In this document: positions 51,964 to 60,623 of the stretch, piece by piece
Numbering within the stretch: the first letter of the stretch is position 1
Layout: the number at the start of each line of letters is the position of its first letter
Assembly: GCF_023715535.1 (NCBI RefSeq)
Contig: NZ_JAMBOI010000001.1
Span: 62,001 to 126,000, forward strand
Source of the DNA: Sporosarcina luteola
Lineage (GTDB): Bacteria; Bacillota; Bacilli; Bacillales_A; Planococcaceae
Direction of reading: 5' to 3'
DNA length: 64,000 nucleotides
Position numbers and translations under genes: made by a program
Notes under the pieces: generated by a model
Seen by the model: only the letters and a program-made list of their open reading frames with translations
The model's database searches: none
Told to the model about the DNA's origin: nothing

Positions 51964-52905
51964 ATGCCCAAGAAAACGTTTGCCGGGTTGTACGATACAG
52001 AGGAAGCATTACTTGCCGCTGTTAAGGAGTTAGATGAAAAAGGGATTGACCCGGAGAACATATATGTCATTGCGCGAAATGAAGAGGATGTCGATTTGTT
52101 ACGGCGCAGGACGGCGGAAGAGATCCAGTCGGCGCCTTCGAATTGGCTGGACCGTTTTATCGGCTATATTTCGGGGGAGGATCATGTGCGCAGCATGCTT
52201 GTGGAAGTCGGTTTTGATGAAGGGGACTTGAGGCGGTATGAAGCGGAAATCAAGCAGGGTAAGTGGCTTCTCTATGTCGATGGCGAACTGGAAAAGACCG
52301 CATATGAGCTGAATGCGGAGCGACATAAGGTGGAAACGAACCCGTTTGACCGGCCGATTTCGGAAGCAGAACGATTGAACAGGCAAGGTGAGGAGTCGCC
52401 CGTCGGCATTGGGGAGGATGGATTGCCGAAAAATGATTACCGGGATAGCCTTGCAAAGGATGCCTATGAGGGCAGCAGTACAGTCTCGCGGGAAGACCTG
52501 CTGTTCGGCCGTGCAGGTGCGGAAGCTTTATTCGACACGTCCGAATATGAACCGAATCCGCCGAACCTCTCCTCTCCTTCCCAAAAACGCGGAACGCCGT
52601 CCGGGGAGCGCGGCCATTTGCATCGGGCATCGCGGAGGAACGTAGATTGGGGCGGTATAGATCAAGAAAGCCAAAACATCATCCCTGATCCACAAAACTT
52701 CGCTGAAAGTCAGATGGATCGACAGGATGCATTGGCGCAAGCGAAAGATTTTGCTGATTTATTAGAAGGCCGCAATTCGAATGGAATCCAATCAGAGGAT
52801 GACGTCAAGCCGATTAAGCCGATTGTCATCGACCTGCGGAATGTCGAAGTGGATGAAACTGCCGAATCTTGGCTGCTGCCGAAGAAACGAAAAAAGGATA
52901 AATGA
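51964..52905 (+). CDS. GS17M-like general stress protein with disordered tail
   Basis: About 313 residues. The GS17M-like domain (about 1-112) starts KKTFAGLYDTEEALLAAVKE and holds NWLDRFIGYISGEDHVRSML, closely matching the protein at 41548-42606. The rest (about 115-313) is polar, low in hydrophobics and probably disordered; no DUF2382 domain is seen. ATG 51964 has the better spacing (9 nt) from AAGGAG; ATG 51958 is only 3 nt away. Confidence 0.83.
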   Translation: MPKKTFAGLYDTEEALLAAVKELDEKGIDPENIYVIARNEEDVDLLRRRTAEEIQSAPSNWLDRFIGYISGEDHVRSMLVEVGFDEGDLRRYEAEIKQGKWLLYVDGELEKTAYELNAERHKVETNPFDRPISEAERLNRQGEESPVGIGEDGLPKNDYRDSLAKDAYEGSSTVSREDLLFGRAGAEALFDTSEYEPNPPNLSSPSQKRGTPSGERGHLHRASRRNVDWGGIDQESQNIIPDPQNFAESQMDRQDALAQAKDFADLLEGRNSNGIQSEDDVKPIKPIVIDLRNVEVDETAESWLLPKKRKKDK

Positions 52906-52910
52906 TGTAT

Positions 52911-52938
52911 GCGACCATGCACCTTTCGGGTGTGTGGT
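52911..52938 (+). terminator. Terminator of the third stress gene
   Basis: GACCATGCACC and GGGTGTGTGGTC form a stem around TTTC, followed by TTTTT, just after the stop codon. Confidence 0.85.
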
Positions 52939-52971
52939 CTTTTTATGGAGATGAGCTCGTACATCCGGAGG

Positions 52972-53024
52972 AGTGATCATAAGTCACGGCAAGTGATCAT
53001 AAACCCGGAGAAGTGATCATCACT
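52972..53024. repeat. Tandem array D: three 20-bp units, core AGTGATCAT
   Basis: AGTGATCAT starts at 52972, 52992 and 53012, exactly 20 bp apart, the first two followed by AA. The bases between cores differ. It lies between a terminator and the promoter of the SNase gene, the same position as arrays B and C. Confidence 0.75.
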
Positions 53025-53097
53025 CATGCTTTATACTTATAAACGTTTCATTTAATTCCATTTTCTTCATTCACTCGTCTCCTACAAGTTTTCCTGC

Positions 53098-53191
53098 TAT
53101 AATAATAGAGTGCTTTTGCAAAGGGGCTTTCCCTAGCTGAAACACAAAAATAGTAGACGGAGAATGTTGCATACAACATATTCCTAGCTGA
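53098..53191 (+). promoter_or_regulatory. Promoter and leader of the SNase gene
   Basis: An extended -10 (TGC TATAAT, 53098-53103) lies about 105 nt before the start; the -35 is poor. The leader contains CCTAGCTGA twice (53132-53140 and 53183-53191) and, between them, the inverted repeat ATGTTG-CATA-CAACAT. An operator or RNA structure is possible. Confidence 0.5.
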
Positions 53192-53205
53192 GGAGAATTG
53201 TAGAC

Positions 53206-54339
53206 TTGAAGATTTTAGTAACAATTATTGTTGGTTTGTTGTTCATTGGATTGTTATTCAAATTCCCTGTTTTATTCATTGGCATTGCCATTGCACTTTG
53301 GGGAATTAAAAAAATAAAGAAGCAAAAAGAAATGAATCAGAAGTCGAAAATGGCGCCTGCCTTACTGATCATCGGATTAGTGCTCGCGCTTGGAGGATGC
53401 GTCGGTTCACTCGATAAGGAAGAATCTACTGAAAAATCCCCGACAGAACAAGTTGAGACTGTCAAGAAAGATACATCGGAAGAGAAAGCACAAGAGGAAG
53501 ACACTTCCACTGTTGAAAAGGAAGAAGTGGAAAAAGAAGAAGCCGTTAAAGAAGAAAATAAATCGGAAGAAGCGAAAACTAGCACAGCTATCGTCGCTCC
53601 ACCAATCGAAAAGAAACCTGCTTCCACCACTAAACCGGCTCCGGTGAAAAAGACTGAGACGTCCGGAACGACGGCGCAAGTTCCCGTCAAACTAGTGAAG
53701 ACGATCGACGGCGACACAATCAAAGTATTGTATAACGGGCAAGAGATCAACGTCCGCTATTTATTGGTCGATACGCCAGAAACGAATCATCCCCGCCTTG
53801 GCAAGCAGCCGTTCGGCGATAAGTCGAAGGAGCGCAACCGGCAATTGGTCAATAGCGGCGCCCTCACGCTTGAATTCGATATCGGGGAGCGCTACGACAA
53901 ATATGATCGATTGCTCGCCTACGTCTATGTCGACGGAAAAAGCGTCCAAAAGACGTTGCTTGCGGAAGGATTAGCCCGCGTTGCATACGTATATCCGCCG
54001 AACACGCGTCATTTGACACCTTTTGAGGAAGCGCAGGCGTCAGCGAAGAAACAAGGGCTCGGCATCTGGTCGATTGAGAATTACGCGACTGATTCAGGGT
54101 TTAATAGTGATGCAGTACCTGCGAAAAGTGCAGGCAGTTCAGCTGCGAAGCCGAAAGCACCTAGTGTTGCTGCAACAAAACCGGCACCGACGCCTAGCCC
54201 GAGCGTTTCCAGCGGCCAGGAATGGTTCCAAAACTGCACGGAGCTCCGTAAGAAATATCCGAATGGTGTTCCTCAAGGCCATGCTGCCTACCAGTCAAAA
54301 ATGGACCGTGACAAAGACGGTTATGCATGTGAAAGATAA
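53206..54339 (+). CDS. Membrane-anchored thermonuclease (SNase) with excalibur domain
   Basis: 377 residues. Two hydrophobic helices (3-33 and 50-65) end in a lipobox-like LALGGC, followed by an acidic Glu/Lys/Thr-rich linker (about 70-155). The SNase domain (about 158-285) has KTIDGDTIKV, RYLLVDTPETNHP (catalytic Asp/Arg region), FDIGERYDKYDRLLAYVYVDG and GLARVAYVYPP. A calcium-binding excalibur motif closes the chain (QNCTELRKKYPNGV ending DRDKDGYACER). It degrades nucleic acid outside the cell. The start is TTG 53206 with GAGGAG 10 nt upstream. Confidence 0.9.
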   Translation: MKILVTIIVGLLFIGLLFKFPVLFIGIAIALWGIKKIKKQKEMNQKSKMAPALLIIGLVLALGGCVGSLDKEESTEKSPTEQVETVKKDTSEEKAQEEDTSTVEKEEVEKEEAVKEENKSEEAKTSTAIVAPPIEKKPASTTKPAPVKKTETSGTTAQVPVKLVKTIDGDTIKVLYNGQEINVRYLLVDTPETNHPRLGKQPFGDKSKERNRQLVNSGALTLEFDIGERYDKYDRLLAYVYVDGKSVQKTLLAEGLARVAYVYPPNTRHLTPFEEAQASAKKQGLGIWSIENYATDSGFNSDAVPAKSAGSSAAKPKAPSVAATKPAPTPSPSVSSGQEWFQNCTELRKKYPNGVPQGHAAYQSKMDRDKDGYACER

Positions 54340-54352
54340 TAATTGATAAAAT

Positions 54353-54388
54353 AGCCGATTGTTTCCCGAGGGATTCAATCGGCTTTTC
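54353..54388 (+). terminator. Terminator of the SNase gene
   Basis: AGCCGATTG and CAATCGGCT form a perfect 9-bp stem, followed by TTTCC. Confidence 0.8.
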
Positions 54389-54486
54389 CTATATTTCATT
54401 TAATGGATTGATTACACAACATATGCATGAATTTTGTCCTTACGCCCATATTATATTCAAACTCCAGAATGGGGAAGGGTTATAAA

Positions 54487-56052
54487 ATGAGAATTTTAGC
54501 TAGTATTTTCGGTGTCATTGTAATTACCACAATCATATATTTTTGGGGGTTTACTACACAAACGAAAGAACTTGAACCGCTCATTTCCCATTCAGGGAAG
54601 AAACCCGTAGTCCTTTTACTAGTCGATTCATTAATGGACAAACCGTTGATGAAAACCCTTCAAACCAATGATGTACCCGCATTGAAATTTTTAATCGAAA
54701 ATGGATATTATGAGCCTGAAGTTATTGCTTCCTATCCAACAATGTCGGTTACCATCGACAGCACCATTCTAACGGGGACATACGCCGACCAGCACCAATT
54801 ACCAGGTCTCGTTTGGTTTGATCAAACAGAGGGACGACTTGTCAATTATGGAAGTGGAAAAGAAGAGGTTTACACCCAAGGCGTCAAACAAGTCATACAT
54901 GACGGCTTGGTGAATTTAAACGAAAAGCATTTGAATAAAGAGGTTCAAACGATTTACGAAGCTTTATCTGATAGAAAACTCTCTTCCGCTTCTATTGATG
55001 GACTTGTCTACCGAGGTGATTCCGTTCATCGACTACAATTGCCGAAAGCCGGAACTACATTCGGGTTTATTCAAAAAAATATTGAAGTAAAGGGACCTGA
55101 TCTATTGTCTTTAGGAAGTCTTAGTAAATATAATCCCCAAAATTCGAAGCACCATCATGCTTGGCAAAAATTCGGGTTTAATGACCAATTCTCCACCTAT
55201 GAATTAATATATTTGATGAATAACAATTCATTGCCTTCTTTTACACTTGCCTATTTTCCTGACAATGACAAGCGGGTTCATAAAAACGGACCTTCTGAAA
55301 CGGAAGGAATCATTGAACTGGATAAGAGGCTGCAACAGCTATTAAATTCCTTCTCTACCTGGGAAGAAGCAATCACTAAAGTGACTTGGATCATTTATGG
55401 AGACAGTGGACAAGCATCGATCAAAAAAAGCAGGAAAAATGCTGCTGTCGATCTTACTTCCCTCTTAAGCAATTATCAAATTTGCCGTCTCGGCAAGCCG
55501 GTCAAAGCGGATGATCAAATTTGCATAGCAGTCAACGAACGCATGGCGTATATTTATTTGCTGGGTGAAGAGATAAGCTATGAAGAGGTTGCATCACAGA
55601 TAAGGAACGACCCAAGAGTCGGCTTTGTTTCGTGGAAAGAAAATGAGACGAACTTTGTCGTAAACGCGAAATCGAATGATCAATTACTGTTTTATCCTAA
55701 TGGAAACAGTAAAGATCCTTATGATCAACAATGGACAGTCGACGGAGATCTTTCAATTTTGGATTTGTCATTGGGTCAGCGCCAAAATATAATTTACAAC
55801 ACCTATCCGGACGCACTCGCCAGGCTGAATGGCGCGCTTCATTCTCATAAGGGCAAGTTCTTGATCGTTGACGCTAAACCAGGATATGAATTCAAAGGGG
55901 AACGTACTCCTCTTCATTTGGGAGGAGCCGGTCACGGTTCGTTGCATTATGACGATTCAATTTCAACAATGATTGTCGCTGGTGAGGATTCACTTCCGAA
56001 ATTTAAGCGAGGAAAGGACTTTAAGGATTGGATTTTAGAATTGACTAAATGA
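54487..56052 (+). CDS. Membrane-anchored alkaline-phosphatase-superfamily phosphodiesterase
   Basis: About 521 residues: an N-terminal membrane helix (about 5-22), then a nucleotide pyrophosphatase/phosphodiesterase fold. VVLLLVDSLMD gives the first metal Asp, ASYPTMSVTID the catalytic Thr, IIYGDSGQA further ligands and HLGGAGHGSLHYDD the C-terminal His ligands. The substrate is unknown. I start at ATG 54487 with GGGAAGGG upstream; an earlier ATG at 54427 lacks a site. Its A+T-rich codon use resembles the next three genes more than the rest of the window. Confidence 0.83.
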   Translation: MRILASIFGVIVITTIIYFWGFTTQTKELEPLISHSGKKPVVLLLVDSLMDKPLMKTLQTNDVPALKFLIENGYYEPEVIASYPTMSVTIDSTILTGTYADQHQLPGLVWFDQTEGRLVNYGSGKEEVYTQGVKQVIHDGLVNLNEKHLNKEVQTIYEALSDRKLSSASIDGLVYRGDSVHRLQLPKAGTTFGFIQKNIEVKGPDLLSLGSLSKYNPQNSKHHHAWQKFGFNDQFSTYELIYLMNNNSLPSFTLAYFPDNDKRVHKNGPSETEGIIELDKRLQQLLNSFSTWEEAITKVTWIIYGDSGQASIKKSRKNAAVDLTSLLSNYQICRLGKPVKADDQICIAVNERMAYIYLLGEEISYEEVASQIRNDPRVGFVSWKENETNFVVNAKSNDQLLFYPNGNSKDPYDQQWTVDGDLSILDLSLGQRQNIIYNTYPDALARLNGALHSHKGKFLIVDAKPGYEFKGERTPLHLGGAGHGSLHYDDSISTMIVAGEDSLPKFKRGKDFKDWILELTK

Positions 56053-56073
56053 AGCTGAACTGAAGATATATAA

Positions 56074-56116
56074 TCAAAAAACTGTAGACAAAGTGAAATG
56101 ATACTTTGTCTACAGT
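56074..56116 (-). terminator. Terminator of the metallophosphatase gene
   Basis: ACTGTAGACAAAGT and its exact complement form a 14-bp stem with an 8-nt loop, followed by TTTTTT on the minus strand. It lies between convergent genes and probably also serves the phosphodiesterase gene. Confidence 0.85.
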
Positions 56117-56129
56117 CTCAGTGAGAACA

Positions 56130-56966
56130 TTACCCGGCTATTGCGTGAGGTAAATGGACGTTGTGAATCGTGATTTCCGGCCTGCTGCCAATCCTAATAT
56201 TCACTCCGGTTTGTCCAAGTCCCTCGCTTATATAAAATTGTTTCTCTTTGTAGCTGTGCAAACCTTTTACCATATTCATTTTAACCAACTTGCCCATCTT
56301 CACGAGATGATATGGCTTCGGCCAATGAATTTGGCCACCATGAAAATGCCCCGAAAGCAAATAATCAAAATGATAGTTATGCATCGATAAAACAACATTC
56401 GGATCATGTGTCAGCACGAGATTATACCCTTCTTCCACACCATAATAAGATTCCATCAAATCACTTCTGTTTGTACTGAAATCGTCTATCCCGATAATAT
56501 TTACTGGAACTCCGTCTATGTCAATTAAGTCGTTCTCATTTTGCAACAGTTTCACATCATTTTGCACTAACATGTCCGTTAATTGCTTTAAGTCATTTTT
56601 CCGCAAAACATAATCGTGATTGCCAAGTACAGCGTAAATACCGAAGGATGGATTAAGTTTCTTTAGTACTTGTAAATATGGATAGAGCTTCGGAATGGTA
56701 CGCTTTCTATCAAGGAAATCGCCAGTCAAAGCGATTAAATCAATCGGTTGCATTTTAACCTGTGCATATAGTTGCTCTGGGGATATTGATATATTTTCAA
56801 GATGCAAATCAGAAATATGCAAGATCCGAAGAGGTTTATTGTTCTTCACTTTCGAACCATTTTTACACTTTATGTCTATCTGGTTCATGACAACGGAGCG
56901 TGTATTCTTGTTACCTATATATATGAAGTAGCTCAGCGCTAGAAATATTATTAGAGTAGCAATCAT
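56130..56966 (-). CDS. Membrane-anchored metallophosphoesterase, YkoQ/YaeI-like
   Basis: 278 residues: an N-terminal membrane helix (1-17) and a calcineurin-like fold with ISDLHLE, LTGDFLDR, LGNHDYV, LTHDPNV and GHFHGGQIHWP, giving all metal ligands. Relatives such as LpxH-like and YkuE-type enzymes act on lipid-linked phosphates at the membrane. It is divergent from a glycosyltransferase gene, as in the B. subtilis ykoNPQ region. GAGGAGG precedes the ATG. Confidence 0.85.
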   Translation of the reverse strand: MIATLIIFLALSYFIYIGNKNTRSVVMNQIDIKCKNGSKVKNNKPLRILHISDLHLENISISPEQLYAQVKMQPIDLIALTGDFLDRKRTIPKLYPYLQVLKKLNPSFGIYAVLGNHDYVLRKNDLKQLTDMLVQNDVKLLQNENDLIDIDGVPVNIIGIDDFSTNRSDLMESYYGVEEGYNLVLTHDPNVVLSMHNYHFDYLLSGHFHGGQIHWPKPYHLVKMGKLVKMNMVKGLHSYKEKQFYISEGLGQTGVNIRIGSRPEITIHNVHLPHAIAG

Positions 56967-57115
56967 TTGTTTTCCTCCTCTTGTTAATTATAAGGGGAAG
57001 GAGGTGTTGTTTTTACATGTAATATATGGACGGTTTGCCAAATGGCACGTAGGAAAGGACGAGGCGATTAAATACTTGCTATTTCGCAAACTATTCGTAG
57101 AGGAGGGATAGTCCC

Positions 57116-58225
57116 ATGACAAAGATTATATTTTTTCCGTTTTTGCAAATTCCTTCAGGCCATCATCATGTTGCTGATAGCATCAAAATTCAATTGGAAC
57201 AAATGCCGGATACTTTTCTTTGTGAAAAAATCGATATTTTATCTTACGGCTATGGCAAATTTGAAGGTTATATCTCCTCGTTATATTTACAATGGATTCA
57301 TAAACTTCCCAAATTATATAGCACAATCTATCGAGCTTCCGCATTTGATGATGTGATGCAAACTAAACGTTTTTATCTATATGAACTACTTTTTATAAAT
57401 TTTTTCAAAAAACTACTTAAAGAAGAACATCCAGATGTAGTTATCTGCACTCATTCCCTCCCTTCATACATGCTCGCACGACTAAAAAAATCAAACCTGT
57501 GGTCAGGACCGATTATAAATATATATACCGATTATTTCATCAATAATTTATGGGGAATTGAAGAAGTTGATTATCACTTTGTTCCTAGTAAGAAAATCAA
57601 AGACCAACTTGTCATGCAAGGCGTTAAGGCTCAGCGCATTTTTATAACGGGCATTCCTGTTCACCCCCTATTCAAGTTAAAAAATCCAAAAGTAAAAGAA
57701 GAACCGATTCTATCCGCGCTACTCAGCGGTGGAAATATGGGGGCAGGATCAATTGTCCAACTTCTTGACCGATTAGATCCGGATGGCATGATCCGCTATA
57801 AAGTTTTATGTGGAAAAAATGAGGAACTGTTTCATTCCATTCAGGAGATGGAAAATCCCCTTATACAACCGCTTTCCTATATTTCATCAAAACAGATGAT
57901 GAATCGGTTATATGATGAATCAGATTTAATCATTACAAAACCGGGTGGAGTCACAATCAGTGAGTGTCTTACAAAAAAATTACCTATTTTCGTTTATGAT
58001 GTTTTACCTGGACAAGAAGAGCAGAACTTGATTTTTTTGAAAAATAAAGGATTGGTTCATCATTTAGATGCTTGGAGAACTCAAGAAAATATTGAACAAG
58101 AAATATTGACGGTGATGTGTCATAAAAAACAGGAGATAACAGGTGCAATTGACAGATATTTAACAGAAATTGAATTGGAAGATCCAGTGTCATTTATTAT
58201 CGAGACCTATAAAAGGATTGTTTAA
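57116..58225 (+). CDS. Glycosyltransferase, MGDG-synthase/YkoN-like
   Basis: 369 residues with a GT-B fold. The acceptor side is PFLQIPSGHHHVADSIK (8-24, as in diacylglycerol glycosyltransferases), then NIYTDYFINNLWG and FITGIPVHPLF, the glycine loop LLSGGNMGAGSIVQLL, and the UDP-sugar site KPGGVTISECLTKKLP near 279. Transfer of a sugar to a membrane lipid is expected. GAGGAGGG precedes the ATG. Confidence 0.83.
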   Translation: MTKIIFFPFLQIPSGHHHVADSIKIQLEQMPDTFLCEKIDILSYGYGKFEGYISSLYLQWIHKLPKLYSTIYRASAFDDVMQTKRFYLYELLFINFFKKLLKEEHPDVVICTHSLPSYMLARLKKSNLWSGPIINIYTDYFINNLWGIEEVDYHFVPSKKIKDQLVMQGVKAQRIFITGIPVHPLFKLKNPKVKEEPILSALLSGGNMGAGSIVQLLDRLDPDGMIRYKVLCGKNEELFHSIQEMENPLIQPLSYISSKQMMNRLYDESDLIITKPGGVTISECLTKKLPIFVYDVLPGQEEQNLIFLKNKGLVHHLDAWRTQENIEQEILTVMCHKKQEITGAIDRYLTEIELEDPVSFIIETYKRIV

Positions 58226-58320
58226 CTACTCATGATTTCATAGACAAATCTTTCATAAATAATTACCGAAGGAAATGGTCAACCTACAGGATGACAATGA
58301 AATTAGTGAGGTGCACTTAC

Positions 58321-58893
58321 ATGAAACAACAATTAATTAACATATGGAGTATCGTCGACCCCTTTTACTTGAAGTGTACTCGACTGCAGTGCCTTGAACA
58401 AATCATCGGGAAATATAACATTTTTCGCATTCGATTGACACGTTATAAAGGCCACGAAGTCGTTCTATCCGACGGTACGATTATTACGAAAAATGATTTG
58501 CTCGTGAAAATCCACCTGCATAACGTCCGTGTTTTGAAAGAAATGGATAGTATGGATGGAAAGTTGAAAATACTATTTCTATACAAAGCGGCTTACTATT
58601 CCATGCCTGCACTTGCGTTGTACGTACTGCAACATGAGCAAAAGGATCACATAAAAGGAATCATCGGAATAACAATGATTGAAAAAGGATATGACCGTCT
58701 AGGGTTTGAATCCTTTTTATTTTCGAGCAGTATGTATACATGGTTCAAACGGATTTCACTATACCCGATCCATTTACTAGCCAATTCCAAGTCCTCTTCG
58801 AAAAGAAATAAGACACCTGTACCTAGATACTTATTCATGTCAAAAGATGCCCTATGCAAAAAATATGGTTCGCTGCAAAAAAATATTGCTTAA
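58321..58893 (+). CDS. YkoP-like protein of unknown function
   Basis: About 190 residues. It is recognisable as YkoP-like from YKGHEVVLSDGTIITKNDLLVKIHLHN split across 41-70 and the C-terminal basic tail, but the family has no known function. It has no signal peptide or clear membrane helix. I start at ATG 58321 with GAGGTG 8 nt upstream rather than at 58291. It follows the YkoN-like glycosyltransferase, an arrangement also found in B. subtilis. Confidence 0.7.
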   Translation: MKQQLINIWSIVDPFYLKCTRLQCLEQIIGKYNIFRIRLTRYKGHEVVLSDGTIITKNDLLVKIHLHNVRVLKEMDSMDGKLKILFLYKAAYYSMPALALYVLQHEQKDHIKGIIGITMIEKGYDRLGFESFLFSSSMYTWFKRISLYPIHLLANSKSSSKRNKTPVPRYLFMSKDALCKKYGSLQKNIA

Positions 58894-58895
58894 AT

Positions 58896-58932
58896 TAAAA
58901 AGTGGATTGCCTTTCCCATTAGGCAATCCGCT
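58896..58932. terminator. Bidirectional terminator between ykoP-like gene and tctA
   Basis: GGATTGCCT and AGGCAATCC form a 9-bp stem; the minus strand continues with CACTTTTTAA and the plus strand with GCTTTCC. It ends convergent transcripts. Confidence 0.8.
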
Positions 58933-58939
58933 TTCCTAT

Positions 58940-60466
58940 TCACCCTTCATCTTCCACAATTACTGCTTTGCCTCTCATTTTCAACAATAACGGAATCAAC
59001 AGCCATGCTGCGGCCGCAATGATGAACACGAGTGACAGCGGCTTCGTGAAGAAAATGCCGAAGTCGCCGTTTGAAATCGTTAAGGCACGACGCATATTGT
59101 TCTCGATCATCGGTCCTAGCACGAGTGCGAGGACGAGAGGAGCTACCGGATAATCGTTTTTCGACAATAGATAACCGACCACGCCGCATCCGAGCAATAA
59201 GTACAAATCGAATGTCGTATATTGCACAGCGTACACACCGAAAAATGAAATCGCCACGATGATCGGCAATAAATATTTCTTTGGCGTTTGAATGACCTTT
59301 GCAAATACACGGACGAGCGGCATGTTCAGCACCAACAACATCAAGTTGCCGATGAACATACTCGCGATGAGCCCCCATGCCACTTCGGGATGCTCGTCGA
59401 AGAGCAGCGGGCCTGGCTGGATATTGTACATGATGAGTGCCCCCATCAAGATTGCAGTCGTTCCGGAACCGGGGATACCGAGCGTCAGCAAAGGAATCAT
59501 GGCGCCTCCGGAAGCCGCGTTGTTCGCAGACTCCGGACCGGCAACACCTGCGATATTTCCATGGCCGAATGTTTCAGGCCGTTTGCTGAATTTCTTCTCT
59601 GTCATATACGAGAAGAAGGAAGCGAGCGTCGCGCCTGCGCCTGGAAGCACTCCGATGAAAAATCCGAGCAATGAGCCACGGACGATTGGCACGGCGCTAT
59701 CTTTCATATCCTGCTTCGTCGGGAGGATGCGGTTGATTTTTGCAATCGTCCCTTCTTCATTGTCCCGTTCCAGAACAGTCTTGAACACTTCACCGAGTGC
59801 GAAAAGTCCGACTGCAATCGTCAAAAATTCGAGGCCAGAGAATAGGATCGGTTGGTTGTATGTGAAACGGGCGATGCCCGAGACCGCGTCGATGCCGATC
59901 GTGCCGAGCATCAGTCCGAAGACCGTCATCATCAAAGCTTTCGTCATCGATTTTCCAGCAAGGCCGCTGACCGCCGCCAAACCTAACAGCATCAATGAGA
60001 AGTACTCCGCCGGACCGAATTTGATGGCGACATTGGACAATGGTTCTGCCAACAAAACGAGGCCAATCAAGGAGACGATGCCCGCACAGAACGATCCGAT
60101 GGCGGATATCGCCAATGCAGCCCCTGCCCGGCCTTGCCTTGCCATTTGATAACCATCAAGCGTCGTGACGACGGAAGATGATTCTCCTGGGGTGTTCAAT
60201 AAAATGGATGTTGTTGATCCCCCGTACATCGCGCCGTAGTAGACGCCTGCTAGTAAGATGATAGAGCTGGCGGCCGCCGCACTTGTCGGCATGCCGGAAG
60301 TGATAGTTGCCGTGACCGGAATAAGGAGTGCAACCCCGCTCATCGGCCCGATGCCCGGAAGCACGCCGACAGCTGTTCCGATGACGACGCCGATGAACGC
60401 AAATAATAGATTATGCCATTGGAAGGCGATCGCAAAACCGTCACCCAAAAATTGTAATGTGCTCAT
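58940..60466 (-). CDS. tctA: Tripartite tricarboxylate transporter large membrane subunit
   Basis: 508 residues, about 12 membrane helices. The TctA signature is GTAVGVLPGIGPMSGVALLIP (30-50, split) repeated later as GFFIGVLPGAGATLASFFSY near 275, with AVSGLAGKSMTKALMM between. It forms the sodium- or proton-coupled channel for citrate-like acids supplied by TctC. AAGGAGTCACAAC precedes the ATG. Confidence 0.93.
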   Translation of the reverse strand: MSTLQFLGDGFAIAFQWHNLLFAFIGVVIGTAVGVLPGIGPMSGVALLIPVTATITSGMPTSAAAASSIILLAGVYYGAMYGGSTTSILLNTPGESSSVVTTLDGYQMARQGRAGAALAISAIGSFCAGIVSLIGLVLLAEPLSNVAIKFGPAEYFSLMLLGLAAVSGLAGKSMTKALMMTVFGLMLGTIGIDAVSGIARFTYNQPILFSGLEFLTIAVGLFALGEVFKTVLERDNEEGTIAKINRILPTKQDMKDSAVPIVRGSLLGFFIGVLPGAGATLASFFSYMTEKKFSKRPETFGHGNIAGVAGPESANNAASGGAMIPLLTLGIPGSGTTAILMGALIMYNIQPGPLLFDEHPEVAWGLIASMFIGNLMLLVLNMPLVRVFAKVIQTPKKYLLPIIVAISFFGVYAVQYTTFDLYLLLGCGVVGYLLSKNDYPVAPLVLALVLGPMIENNMRRALTISNGDFGIFFTKPLSLVFIIAAAAWLLIPLLLKMRGKAVIVEDEG

Positions 60467-60517
60467 GTTGTGACTCCTTTCTCAACTCAATCAATTTCGC
60501 CTTGGCGTAATTGCGTC

Positions 60518-60623
60518 CGGATTTTTATCGAGCATGCTCGATAAACTCCCATTAAAATCCGTGACATCCGCCGGAGGCAACTATAACTTAATCCAGCAGG
60601 GTCTTTGCTGGATTAAGTTATAG
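60518..60623 (-). promoter_or_regulatory. Two strong hairpins between tctB and tctA
   Basis: A perfect 18-bp stem (60581-60598 with 60606-60623, 7-nt loop) starts inside the tctB stop region. Closer to tctA is a perfect 22-bp palindrome centred on GAGCATGCTC (60524-60545), with outer CGGATTTT/AAAATCCG pairs. Neither has a T-run. Control of tctA expression, mRNA protection or a small repeated element are all possible. Confidence 0.55.

Noticed and set aside
23617..53024. CRISPR arrays as an explanation of the short repeats
   Set aside because: Units are 20-21 bp in total, with 8-14-bp cores and no 30-bp spacers. No cas gene is present.
54427..54486. Upstream ATG extension of the phosphodiesterase
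   Set aside because: No ribosome binding site before it, while GGGAAGGG precedes ATG 54487 and a normal membrane anchor starts there.
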